This document shows, piece by piece, positions 44,672 to 54,416 of a stretch of DNA of 64,000 nt (positions are counted from its first letter, which is position 1; each line of letters begins with the position of its first letter). The stretch covers positions 1-64,000 of the forward strand of contig QNQO01009171.1 in the NCBI GenBank assembly GCA_003290165.1, read 5' to 3'. Source of the DNA: Berberis thunbergii. Taxonomy: Eukaryota > Streptophyta > Magnoliopsida > Ranunculales > Berberidaceae. The notes beneath the pieces are model-generated. The model worked only from the letters and a program-made list of their open reading frames with translations, did no database searches and had not been told where the DNA came from. A program made the position numbers and the translations under genes.

Positions 44672-45860
44672 CTCATTCTGACTATGCATTCCTCCAACCT
44701 GCATGACCTTCTTGGGTTTGAATGTATATCTACCTGATGCGATAACCCAACCTTCTTCTCCTTTTTCATTCTCCATCACTTCCTTACCCTTTCTCTCCAT
44801 ATTGGTGGGGCGGTTTTACTTTATTTGTTTACCTTTTGGACAGCCAGTTTTATTGTGTCCAAACCCTGCACATGAAGTACATTTGGCTGGAATCCATGCA
44901 TGATCAACCTGAACTGTTATAATCTTCTCATTGATAGCAACAGGAATAAATTTGGGGAGCTGGTCGTGTATATCAATTTCTATGCAAACTCGCGCAAAAG
45001 ACAATCTAGTTCTCTCTTCCGCAGCTTTATCTAGCATGATTGGGACTCCGATAACACTTGCAATTCCCCCGGGGTTCCATAGAAACAATGGGATTTTCTT
45101 AAAGGTGTCCAAAATGGGAAGAGTGTTCAAAACTTCATTCTCCTCTTCCAAAAGTGGAGACTGTGGACGAAAAATGAATAATCTACTGGCAATGTAACGC
45201 CCCAATTCCAGGACTTTACTTCTCATTCCATCCTCGTTGAACTTGAACAAAAAGGTTCGATCCCCATGAATATTCATCTCAAAACTAGTTGTAACTCACA
45301 CCTAGCTTAGGTAATCCTTTACATACCCGTAGGCAAGCCTCATGCCTACAAATCCCCCCTATAACCAGTTGCTTGCACTCCTCGATACTCTTTGCAAAAT
45401 CTGTTGTATGAACTTGAACAATTTTCTTCCCTTCTATAATGGTTGGTGGTTCAAACTTGAGCTTTGTGAAAATCTGTAGATCTGTTTTGCTTTAGTTTCG
45501 ATGCCCAATCCATCTTAGGTGCCACGCCTACATGTCCAGATCTAGGTTCCTTGCAAGTTCGACAATCAACATCAATGATAACAACACTGTTGTTGACTTT
45601 GGCCGCTTCTTCTAAGATCGATTCCACTCCCTTACATTACCTGCACTTCCTTTGCTGCATTGCACCTTTACCTGCTGCAACTCCTTGTTAGGGTTCTTAA
45701 CCATCTGTAACAGCTTATCTGCAACCTGCGTATCTCGTTTCTCTACAACCGCCATTAATAATCCTAACCCTAAACTAGGATTTTTGAGAACCTGTGAAAA
45801 TGTTGTATAGATAATTAATACGAATGGCTCATTAGTTTTGGAGCAATAATAAGGAATCAC
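44672..45860 (-). pseudogene. N-terminal part of LINE L1 ORF1 (DUF4283 / CCHC type)
   Basis: The main frame (45277-44816) reads KVLELGRYIASRLFIF, NPGGIASVIGVPIMLDKA, RLSFARVCIEIDI and a zinc knuckle CTSCAGFGHNKTGC. This is the DUF4283 plus zf-CCHC_4 layout of plant LINE ORF1 (gag-like) proteins. Upstream pieces to 45860 include KLKFEPPTIIEGKKIVQVH in another frame. Frameshifts break it. Confidence 0.82.
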
Positions 45861-45902
45861 GTAAGTGATGTAATCACGACAGCAGTAGGTTCAACAGACC
45901 AT

Positions 45903-46954
45903 GCATCAATGACATTTGAAATTGGGTTAGAAGTCATTTCTCTTACTCCTTGTAATTATTGTTTTGATAAAGATGTCGCAAGCTGGGTTCAAACCCAAGA
46001 CCAAGTGGTACTATCCATTAAGTTTCAATCGTTGAGCTGTCATGCCATTGACAAATATTGTTATTTTAGAGTTAAGAAATAGTGGTCGGATAAATTAAGT
46101 AACTTTTATAAATTAAATATATAAACTAAAGTCAATCCAATCGAGTCAAACGATAAGGTACACAAACGATAAGGTACACGTAGCAACTCCCTAATTTATT
46201 TTTTTTGAAATTGGTGATGGACTTCATAATCTTTATCACTTTCACTCAAAACTCAAAAACAGGTATAGTGTAATAGTAATACCGTCTCCTAAATGATCCT
46301 TAGTTCCAGAACATCTTAAGCAAATCAACATCATAAACCAGAAATTCTTCTAAAATTTTAAGCAAATTTACACACTTAAAATTTAAAAAAACAGAAAAGA
46401 ATTTTAAAGATTGGGGGAGGGGTAAAAAAATATTAAGTGGAAAATAACGGAAAAAAAGAACAAAAAATAATGAATAAATAAATAAATAATAACAATGAGC
46501 ACAAAATCCAATAATGCGTGCCACCCTCGTTTTAAAGAGGTTTTTTATTTTTCATTTTATTATATACTTTTTTTCACATTAAAGGGAAAGAAAGATTCAA
46601 GTTTTGCTCTCGTATTAGGGTTTATAAAATACTTTCAATCGTTCATCAAAATATGTTGGACATTGGACATCTTCATGATCCGAATTGTTTCGAACTTTTA
46701 CTAATAGAGAAAAAGAGAGAAGTTGGAAAAGAGAGAAAAACTGGAGCTATCATGTTTATGTAAATATTTTTTAGGAAACAAAATCAATATAGTTGCCTTT
46801 TTTAATTGGTTAAGCCAACTCATTATTTATTATCATTGTTATTTGTGGATCAAAACCAATATGAGAGCCCATTGTTTGGGTTGGAGTTTGAGTCAAATTT
46901 TTTTAGTCCCAAGATCCTGATCCTATATTTAAACTACTAACGAAAATGCAGGTA
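45903..46954. other. Spacer, no gene seen
   Basis: AT-rich sequence between LINE L1 and the LINE tail upstream of PME E. A 12-bp motif ACGATAAGGTAC occurs twice near 46150-46175. Confidence 0.5.
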
Positions 46955-47110
46955 TTCTTTTTTTGAAAAGCAAGTTGGGGTTGAGGATCCACGAACCTTA
47001 TCATTAAAACAGAAGTGCATTTTGCTAGCTGAACCAAAACCCAAATATAGAGGCAGACTGCAAATATTCTAAATATAGCTACGAAAAACACTGCACTCTG
47101 AACATCCTCA
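46955..47110 (-). mobile_element. 5'-truncated LINE tail (L3) upstream of PME E
   Basis: Poly-T near 46958-46965, then the complement of the LINE tail block: GGTTCGTGGATCCTCAACCC and CCAACTTGCTTTTC on the minus strand. Only the last 100-150 bp of the LINE is present. The inner border is approximate. Confidence 0.72.
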
Positions 47111-47116
47111 AATTTT

Positions 47117-47169
47117 ATAACTAACATAACGGCTTCTAACCAATTTTTATCTCTCATTTGAGTATAAAG
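47117..47169 (+). promoter_or_regulatory. Core promoter of PME E: ATAACTAACATAAC block and TATA box
   Basis: ATAACTAACATAAC at 47117-47130 and TATAAAG at 47163-47169, followed by CATTCCATTCTCAAT. PME D has TATAAAACATTCCCTTGTC at the same place. TATA is 144 bp upstream of the ATG. Confidence 0.55.
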
Positions 47170-47306
47170 CATTCCATTCTCAATCACATTCTTCAAACCA
47201 TATCAATAAAAACCATTTTACTTCTCTCCCATCTCATCCCTTTATCTGGTTGATTGAATTGTCCATCACCATTCCCAATAGTTTTGGATTAAATAAAAAA
47301 TCAGAT

Positions 47307-49144
47307 ATGGCGGGAGATGCCGGGAGTACGAAGAAAATGGTCACGGTTGGTGTTTCGTCACTGATCTTAGTGGCTTGTGTTGTAGCGGTTGCTGTTGGTG
47401 TGAAGAACCACAATAGCTCAGATACATCTGAGGAAAAACCAGCAGGCAGTGGTACTGGTGGCCATTTGAGCTCATCTTCGAAAGCTGTGGAATCCTTATG
47501 CCAACCTACAGATTACAAGCAAACCTGTAAGGAGAGTCTTTCGTCAGCTGGCAACACTACAAATCCAAAAGAACTAGTCAGGGTAGCATTTGAGTATACG
47601 ATCAATAAAATTAAAGAAGGGATTGAGCAATCCACTACGTTGAAAGAATTGGAGAAGGATCCACGGGGAAAAATGGCTCTTGATGATTGTAAAACCTTCA
47701 TTGACTATGCAACTGATGATCTCAAACGATCCATTGACCAACTAGGTCAATTTGATGCCTCTAAGATTGACAATTTCTTTGATGACCTCCAGATTTGGCT
47801 TAGTGCCACAGTGACATATCAACAAACGTGCTTGGACGGATTCCAGAACACCTCTGGGGAAGCTGGCGAAAAAATGAGGAAGGCCTTGAATACCTCTATG
47901 CAACTCACAAGCAATGGCATTGCCATGGTTTCTAATATCTCCAGTTTGCTAGGGGATTTAAACATTCCACAAATACTTAACCGCAGACTCCTTGTGTCAC
48001 AGGCCGAAGAGCCACTCCCTCATCATCCTCGATGGTTGACAGAGTCAAGACGTGAACTAGCTGAAGCTGCCCCAGCCAAACTGACTCCTAATGTGGTTGT
48101 AGCACAAGATGGATCTGGGAAGTACAAAACCATCACTGAAGCGCTTAAAGAAGTACCTGTGAATGGCACTAAGCCTTTCTTGATCTACGTTAAGGCGGGA
48201 GTCTACAAGGAAAATGTTGTTATCGAACTAGAAAAGACTCATGTTATGATATATGGAGATGGACCTTCGAAGACCAAGATCACCGGTAGCAAGAGTTTCT
48301 CTGATGGTTTCACTGTAGTGGATACCGCCACAGTTGGTATGTTTTCTTCTTAAACATTAATAAATTAACTAATCACTCACCTTGACAATTTCATCTACGT
48401 CCATTATCTGTATTCATCCTTTTGATGAAAATTCATTGGTGTGCAGTGGCGATTGGTAGTGATTTCATTGCCAAAGACATTGGGTTCGAGAACACTGCAG
48501 GACCTGAGAAGCATCAAGCAGTGGCACTAAGGGTGGCTTCTGATCGGTCAATCTTCTACAACTGTCAAATTGATGGCTATGAAAGTACACTCTATGTTCA
48601 CACCCACCGTCAATTCTATAGAGATTGTACCATCACCGGCACAATGGACTTTGTCTTTGGAGATGCAGCGGCTGTTTTGCAGAACTGCAAATTTTTGATA
48701 AGGAAGCCAACAGACGAGATCCAACCATGTACTGTAACTGCCCAACAAAGATCAGATAGGTTTGAAACGACAGTCATTCTTATTCAAAACGGAACCATCT
48801 CTGCAGATCCCACTTTGCTCCCTGTTAAAAATACCATCAAGGCATATCTTGGTCGCCCGGCAAAGATGTACTCAAGGACCATCATTGCTAATACTCAGAT
48901 TGACGATGTGATCCAACCTGAAGGCTGGGTGCCATACAGAGGCACTTTTGGTACTACCACTTGCTTCTATGCTGAAATCAACAACAAAGGTCCTGGTGCA
49001 GACAAGACTAAGAGGGTTAAGTGGGCTGGTCTCAAGAACCTTGATGCCACTGAAGCAGCAAATTATGGACCAAATAGATTCTTTAAAGGAGATTCCTGGA
49101 TCACTGATGCCAAAATTCCCTATGCTACTTCTCTTACTGCCTAA
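47307..49144 (+). CDS. PME E: PMEI-PME with replaced catalytic residues (likely pseudoenzyme)
   Basis: Join 47307-48336 and 48447-49144, 575 residues, fully open, with the standard intron (GTATG..TGCAG). I chose the ATG at 47307 because MAGDAGSTKK aligns with the sisters. A type-II anchor lies at about 11-32. The PMEI domain has Cys 65, 74, 128 and 175. NRRLL (225-229) is a good cleavage site. The catalytic domain keeps Gln367 (KHQAVALR), Asp411 (GTMDFVFG, the nucleophile) and Arg480. But GYQDTLY reads GYESTLY: the second catalytic Gln is Glu389 and the acid/base Asp is Ser390. LGRPW reads LGRPA (Ala482). By the known PME mechanism (carrot Asp136 and Asp157) it should be inactive. Frame, splice sites, Cys and the inhibitor domain are all kept, so the protein may have a non-enzymatic role, for example through its PMEI domain. 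Confidence 0.95.
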
Positions 49145-49650
49145 GCGAGAATGTTAACCACATCAATATTCACTCTATGCAACATGCTGTCAAATTGTAT
49201 ATAATTTGGTAACATAGTAATTCTAGACTATTTTGTAGTTCTCTTTGTTGTGGAGAAAACCGAAAATCTCCAGGAATTCAAATGCCTTTCGATCAAACCA
49301 GCTCTCACAAATTCGACCAAAATCACAACTAAGCACAAATGGGGTTGTTGTATAATATCAACAGTTCCCTGCACCACATGTTATTCCTAATATAATAAAC
49401 GATATGAGAAAAGGAATTTAAATTTATAACTGTTTGAACCAAAATAGAAATTGGGAACCATAACCAACAGAGATTTATCGAATACAAGAGTTTTCTGTCT
49501 TGAATATCATTTCTGAAGAAGCACTGAGGATCAATTATACACATGATAACAACGAGAATTAAGTTTTATGAAAATTAAAAAAGTAAAAAAGGTCACTGTT
49601 TTTCTTTTTTCTTGCTCTCACTCTGTTAAGTTTTATACATCACCAAAAGA
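49145..49650. other. Spacer between PME E and pseudogene F
   Basis: AT-rich, no coding frame. Its right end is the breakpoint where the first part of gene F was lost. Confidence 0.5.
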
Positions 49651-49655
49651 TATCA

Positions 49656-50889
49656 ATGAGGAAGGCCTTGAATACCTCAATGGAGCTCACAAGCAATGCT
49701 CTAGCCATGGTTACTAATATCTCCACCATTCTTACCGATTTAAAAATTCCCAAAACTAACCGCCGACTTCTTTCATCAAAGGCGGAAGAGCCAGTACCTG
49801 GTGATATGCCTCCATGGGTGGTTCATATGAGACGTAAATTACTTGAAACTGCCCCATCTGAACTGATTCCTAATGCATGTAGTTGTAGCACAAGACGGGT
49901 CAGGAAAGTACAAGTCCATCTACGAAGCTAAAAGAAGTAGCTGTGAAGGGCATTACGCCATTCATAATATATGTTAAGGCGGGAATTTTCAAAGAATATG
50001 TTTTCATCCAAAAAACTCAAACTCATGTTATGATGTATGGAGATGGAGCTTTGAAGACTAAGATCATTGGTAACAAGAATTTTGCTGATGGTACCTCTAC
50101 ATTTCAGACTGCAACAGTTGGTATGTTTTGATCTTAAACACTAACTAATTCCGATTTCATCTACATACATATAAGTTATGTTTTTCCAGCACTAAATTTT
50201 GATGAAAATTTATTTGTGTACAGTGGTGGTTGGTAACAATTTTATTGCCAGACATTGGATTCAAGAATACTGCAGGAGCTGCGAAGCATCAAGCAGTCCC
50301 ACTAAGGGTGTCATCTGATCAGTCAATCTTCTACAACTGTCAAATTGACAGCTATCAAGATACACTGTACGCTCACACGCACCGTCAATTCTACAGAGAT
50401 TGTACAATCACTGGTACAATTGACTTTGTATTTGGAGATTCATCGGCTGTGTTGCAGAAATGCAAATTTCTGGTGAGGGAGCCACTGGACAACCAAGAAT
50501 GTATTGTGACTGCCCAAGGAAGAAAAGATAAGAATGCAAGGACGGCCATTATCATTCAAGGTGGTGCCATTTCTGCAGACCCAAGTTTGCTCCTTTCAAA
50601 AAGTGTGATCAAGTCATATCTAAGCCGCCCATGGAAGAAGTATTCAAGAACCATCGATGATTTGATCCAGCCTGAAGGCTGGCTACCATGGACAGATAAT
50701 TTCGGCATGGATACATGCTTCTATGCTGAAATAAACAACAAAGGGCCTGGTGCAGATAAGTCTGAGAGGGTAAAGTGGAAAGGTATCAAGAACATCGATG
50801 TCATTCATGCAGAAGCTTATGCATCAAACAAATTCTTTAGAGGAGATACCTGGATCAGTGAGGCCAATGTTCCCTATATGGCTACCTAA
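49656..50889 (+). pseudogene. PME F: 5'-truncated, frameshifted PME pseudogene
   Basis: Homology starts abruptly at MRKALNTSMELTSNALAMV, the end of the PMEI domain. The anchor and about 180 residues of the inhibitor domain are missing. NRRLL and MRRKLL motifs follow. Exon 1 is frameshifted near 49876 (an insertion before VVAQDG) and again near 49928. The intron borders (50121 GT, 50222-50223 AG) are kept. Exon 2 is frameshifted at about 50250 (two bases lost in the FIAKDIG region), reads YLSRPW for YLGRPW, and has lost six residues in the TIIVNTQID block. GYQDTLY reads SYQDTLY, and GTIDFVFG is kept. No protein is expected. Confidence 0.93.
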
Positions 50890-51429
50890 CTGCCGAAGTG
50901 AAAATATATGCGTGTCGATCTTAACTCACTGCAAAATGCTGAAAACTTCTCCCAACATGTTCTCTGTAATAGTTCTCTTTGTGGAGAAAATATCAAAACT
51001 CCATTAATAGGAATAGCTTTTGATCAGACTAACTCTCATTAATTTGACCAAAATTACTTTGATTTTTATTTACCTAAGAATATTATTACTTTGATCACCT
51101 TTTTGTAATTTGACCAAAATAACATATATTGCTCATTGTCTTTTCACAACACAATCCACAAGATATAAATCTTCATCGTTTCAAAGCAAGCAAACAGCAC
51201 AATCGCAGCACAAAAAGTTCGAATTCAAACTCATACATGTTAACCTACAAAAAAAAGGCAAGAGAAAACTCACCAGATTCATGGGTGCATCAGCTTGAGA
51301 GCCACATTACCAGCCATGGAAGGAAGCAAATAGATCCCATGTTCTTAAATACATTAATCTGAAATCACATTCAGATAATATCATATTAAATCTGAACTAC
51401 TTATTTAGCTCTTACTAGAAACAGATAGC
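50890..51429. other. Spacer, no gene seen
   Basis: 3' flank of pseudogene F up to the start of LINE L2. No recognisable feature. Confidence 0.45.
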
Positions 51430-53609
51430 TCTTTCCAAGGGCGGCGATTCTGTAGATTAGGGTTTTTGCGTGAAGAAGAACATCATCACGGCCTGGTGTA
51501 TGCATCGATGTCTGACCCTCATGCGCATCGATCTGATTCTCATGGGAGTCCGATAACCATTGAGGGAGGCGACCCTACTTGGCCTTCAGATCTGGACAAT
51601 GGCCCACCTTTGAAGGTAGGACCAATACATATTGATGGAACTGCAGGCGAAGGCGACTCAACAAAGAAACTGCTGACTGCCACGCAAGAGGCTTTGGTGG
51701 CTGCATTGACACCAATGGAAACACCGTCCCAAGATATTGGGATAGAGGAAACGGCGGCGGCTGGAGACAAGTCCAATAGGGATGTACACCAACCGATTCC
51801 AACGAGTTGGGCTTCTCTGTTCGTCAACAATAGCAGGGCAGGTCCTTCGCAGTTAAAGTTTGTCCCCCCAGCACAGATCAAAGGCAAACAGGTGGTACAA
51901 GTTAAGCTTGCAGAGCATGCTGCTCACATATCTGTTTGCGAAAGCTATTTGATAGGTAACTTCGTTGGCCGACGGCTAGCGTATGGCTTTGTTAAAGACA
52001 GCTTGAAACGTTTATGGGGTCTGAAGGGAGATTTTGACATGTCGGTTTATGGTGATCGAGCCCTTGTCTTCAAGTCTTTGAATGAGAATGCTAGAACCAA
52101 GGTGTTAGAATAGGGACCAGTCCACATAGCCAGTAGGCTCTTCATGGTCCGTCCTTGGAAGCCTTACATGGAGGACAACGTAGAGGTCCATAACTCGATA
52201 CCAATCTGGATTAATCTAGAGTCCCATTATTTTTATGGAGTCCTGCGGGACTGGAAGCAATTGCTAGTGCAGTGGGGGTGCCTATCATGCTAGACAAAGC
52301 AACGGAGAATAAGACTCGGCTTGCTTTTGCGCGAGTTTGTGTCGAAATATCCGTAAAAAGTGACTTCCCTAGCACGATCCAAGTAAACATTGATGATGGG
52401 ACGGTAGCAATTGTTGATGTTGAATACTCCTGGCGCCCAGCGAAGGGTACACATTGCAATGGCTTTGGGCACACTTCCTTGCACTGCCCTAAACATGTGA
52501 AAGCTCACACTAAAGCCACCAAAGCTTGGAGACCCAAAGCCCCCGTACCGACCTCCGTCACGATCCCGCCTGACCATGTCAATGGCGGACAAGAGCAGCA
52601 TGGACAACAATCCAGTGGCGGAAACTCTAGTGGACAGGATGAAGGCTGGGAAACCCCTGCACGAAGGCACACTTGTAAACCAAGCAAGGCATCAGTGACA
52701 CAGGATGCAGGGTGGTCTGTTTCAGAATGCAAGACGCAGGAATATTCAGCGAATTCACGGCCTGATTCAGCCAACGTCTCACTAGATGTTTCAGCCAATG
52801 CTGAAGTAGCAGCGAAGCCGGGTCTGTCTACCCCCATATCTAACTCAGAGGAAACTCCAATGCAAGTTGTGGTCGTGCTTCGCGCGGTCACTGGTATAGA
52901 CAAACATGGGGAAGATCCATCAACACTCATGGATAGGCTATCACCCCAAGCCATTACTGTTTTGAATTCACAAATTGCAAGAATAGGCAGTGATGCTTTG
53001 GTCACTGAAATTAAAAGCTTACTTGGAGCGCAAGCAGCAAAGGTGGGGCAAACCTCTATTGCAGAAGAGCATGCGGTTTCCACATTACCACCTCCCACTG
53101 AATATGAGCCTCGAAGGTCTTCTCGAAGCAAGAAGACAAATCCTAAATTCAGGTAATTGATGATGATAATACAAGTAGAATGCCAATGCTTATTAGAAAC
53201 TTGTAGGCTAACATTCAATGGTTTCTATATCATGATTCATTGTGTTTCGTTACCTTACGACGACTTATCATACATCCTGAGGCCCACATTAGATTTAAAT
53301 CAGGTCATGAGAGTGATTAAAGGATTGATTGGTGATTATGAGGGCGGAAAGATATGGCAGGTCTATCATGCAACCTCTTTAGTAGCAGAACACTTTACAA
53401 GATTACTCCCCAACTTGGAGACGGTGATTCTACAACTCAAGAGATTCTTTGTTGAAGCTTTAAAGCAAGGTTTTTGTTCTATAGTTGATGTAATGAGTGG
53501 GCGTATAAGCGATTGTAACCTATATTATCATCACCTTTATTTTCTTTATTTTAAGGTTCGGGGATCCTAAATAACCCCAGCTCAATTTCCAAAAAAAAAA
53601 AAAAAAAAA
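51430..53609 (+). mobile_element. LINE L2, ORF1 only
   Basis: Plus-strand LINE of about 2.2 kb ending in a 19-bp poly-A (53591-53609), preceded by the tail block GGTTCGGGGATCCTAAATAA and CCCCAGCTCAATTTCC. ORF1 is followed by only about 430 bp before the tail, and no endonuclease or RT motif is present. The 5' end is set by the first ORF1-like codons and is approximate. Confidence 0.8.
51508..53156 (+). pseudogene. LINE L2 ORF1 (DUF4283 / CCHC type)
   Basis: From MSDPHAHRSD to NPKFR. The first block contains SWASLFVNNSRAGPSQLKF, KGKQVVQVKLAEH and IGNFVGRRLAYGFVKDSL, and stops at a TAG (52111-52113) where LINE L1 has Leu (KVLE/LG). A frameshift near 52235 follows. The second block (52272-53156) contains GVPIMLDKATENKTRLAFAR and a zinc knuckle CNGFGHTSLHC whose first Cys pair is altered (THCNG for CxxC), then a long Ser/Thr-rich tail ending SRSKKTNPKFR. 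Two breaks make it a pseudogene. Confidence 0.85.
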
Positions 53610-53817
53610 CATAATGGAAAAACTGCAACCTTATTTAGCTACTATAGAGCTAACGGAGGACTACAAATTGAATTCTTTAACTTGGAAATCAACCAAACTT
53701 TGCTCGTGATTGATTTAATATTTCTATATAACTTAAATGATAAATACTAGAAATACTATTCGAGTTTCAGTAACACTTAAAAGAGGTGTTTGAATATGAA
53801 ATGAAAACTTCGTATTC

Positions 53818-53866
<49 letters not shown>

Positions 53867-54224
53867 CATAATCGAGTTTTTTCAAGTTCGTCGCAGGCCT
53901 CTAAAATCTCAGTCAGTCATGTACCCAATACATGTACAATCGATACACAAACACCACCGCAGCTAATTTAATTTGTTTAATCCCCCATCACCCCAATTTA
54001 TTATTTAGATTTCAAGGCCACGTTATTGACTATGTTGACCTCATTTCAATAAAATGTTTTACACCTAACAATTATACGAAACCTCATATAGTCTGTCGTT
54101 GAGTTGGGAGTGTTCCTAGCCATTCGTAAAACCCAAATTATGGTGGCACACTAACCATATTCTAAATAAAGAAGTTTTTTTTATCAAATTAAACAGCCAC
54201 GGAAATTTAGCAGTTGGACAATTC
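53610..54224. other. Spacer between LINE L2 and PME G
   Basis: AT-rich, with an (AT)n microsatellite. No gene seen. Confidence 0.5.
53822..53863. repeat. (TA)n microsatellite
   Basis: About 21 uninterrupted TA units. Confidence 0.97.
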
Positions 54225-54282
54225 TTAACTAACATAACTACTTTCGAGCCATTTTTAATCTCTCTTTGTTAAATATATAAAA
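54225..54282 (+). promoter_or_regulatory. Core promoter of PME G: TTAACTAACATAAC block and TATA box
   Basis: TTAACTAACATAAC at 54225-54238 and TATAAAA at 54276-54282, 141 bp upstream of the ATG. Same arrangement as PME D and PME E. Confidence 0.55.
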
Positions 54283-54416
54283 ATCCCTGGTCATATTTCA
54301 CCAATGATTAACATGAACATTTGATTTTCTCGTGAAATCTCCTCCTTGATCTGATTCAGTTCTCCACTACAATCCCCAATTGTTGGGGGAGAACAAAGCC
54401 ATTCCAAGAATCAGAT

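Larger units (their letters stand above)
38883..45902 (-). mobile_element. LINE L1, ORF1 only, carrying a nested gypsy element
   Basis: The minus-strand LINE ends in a poly-A (poly-T at 38882-38889). Just before it is the tail block GGTTTGGGGATCCTCAAC and CCAGCTTACTTTCC, which recurs in the other LINE copies here. ORF1 pieces lie on both sides of the gypsy insertion. Without that insertion the LINE is about 2.5 kb and has no endonuclease or RT ORF. GCATTCAATG at 38873-38882 and GCATCAATG at 45903-45911 may be the target duplication. The 5' limit is therefore approximate. Confidence 0.8.

Noticed and set aside
47250..47306. Upstream ATG for PME E
   Set aside because: Adds 19 residues before MAGDAGSTKK with no counterpart in D or G.
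48581..48586. Catalytic change in PME E as a simple read error
   Set aside because: Two adjacent codons are changed and LGRPA is shared with PME G, so independent errors are unlikely; resequencing would still settle it.
53157..53570. 137-codon frame after LINE L2 ORF1 as a possible ORF2
   Set aside because: No endonuclease or RT motif is visible; it is too short and ends at the LINE tail block.
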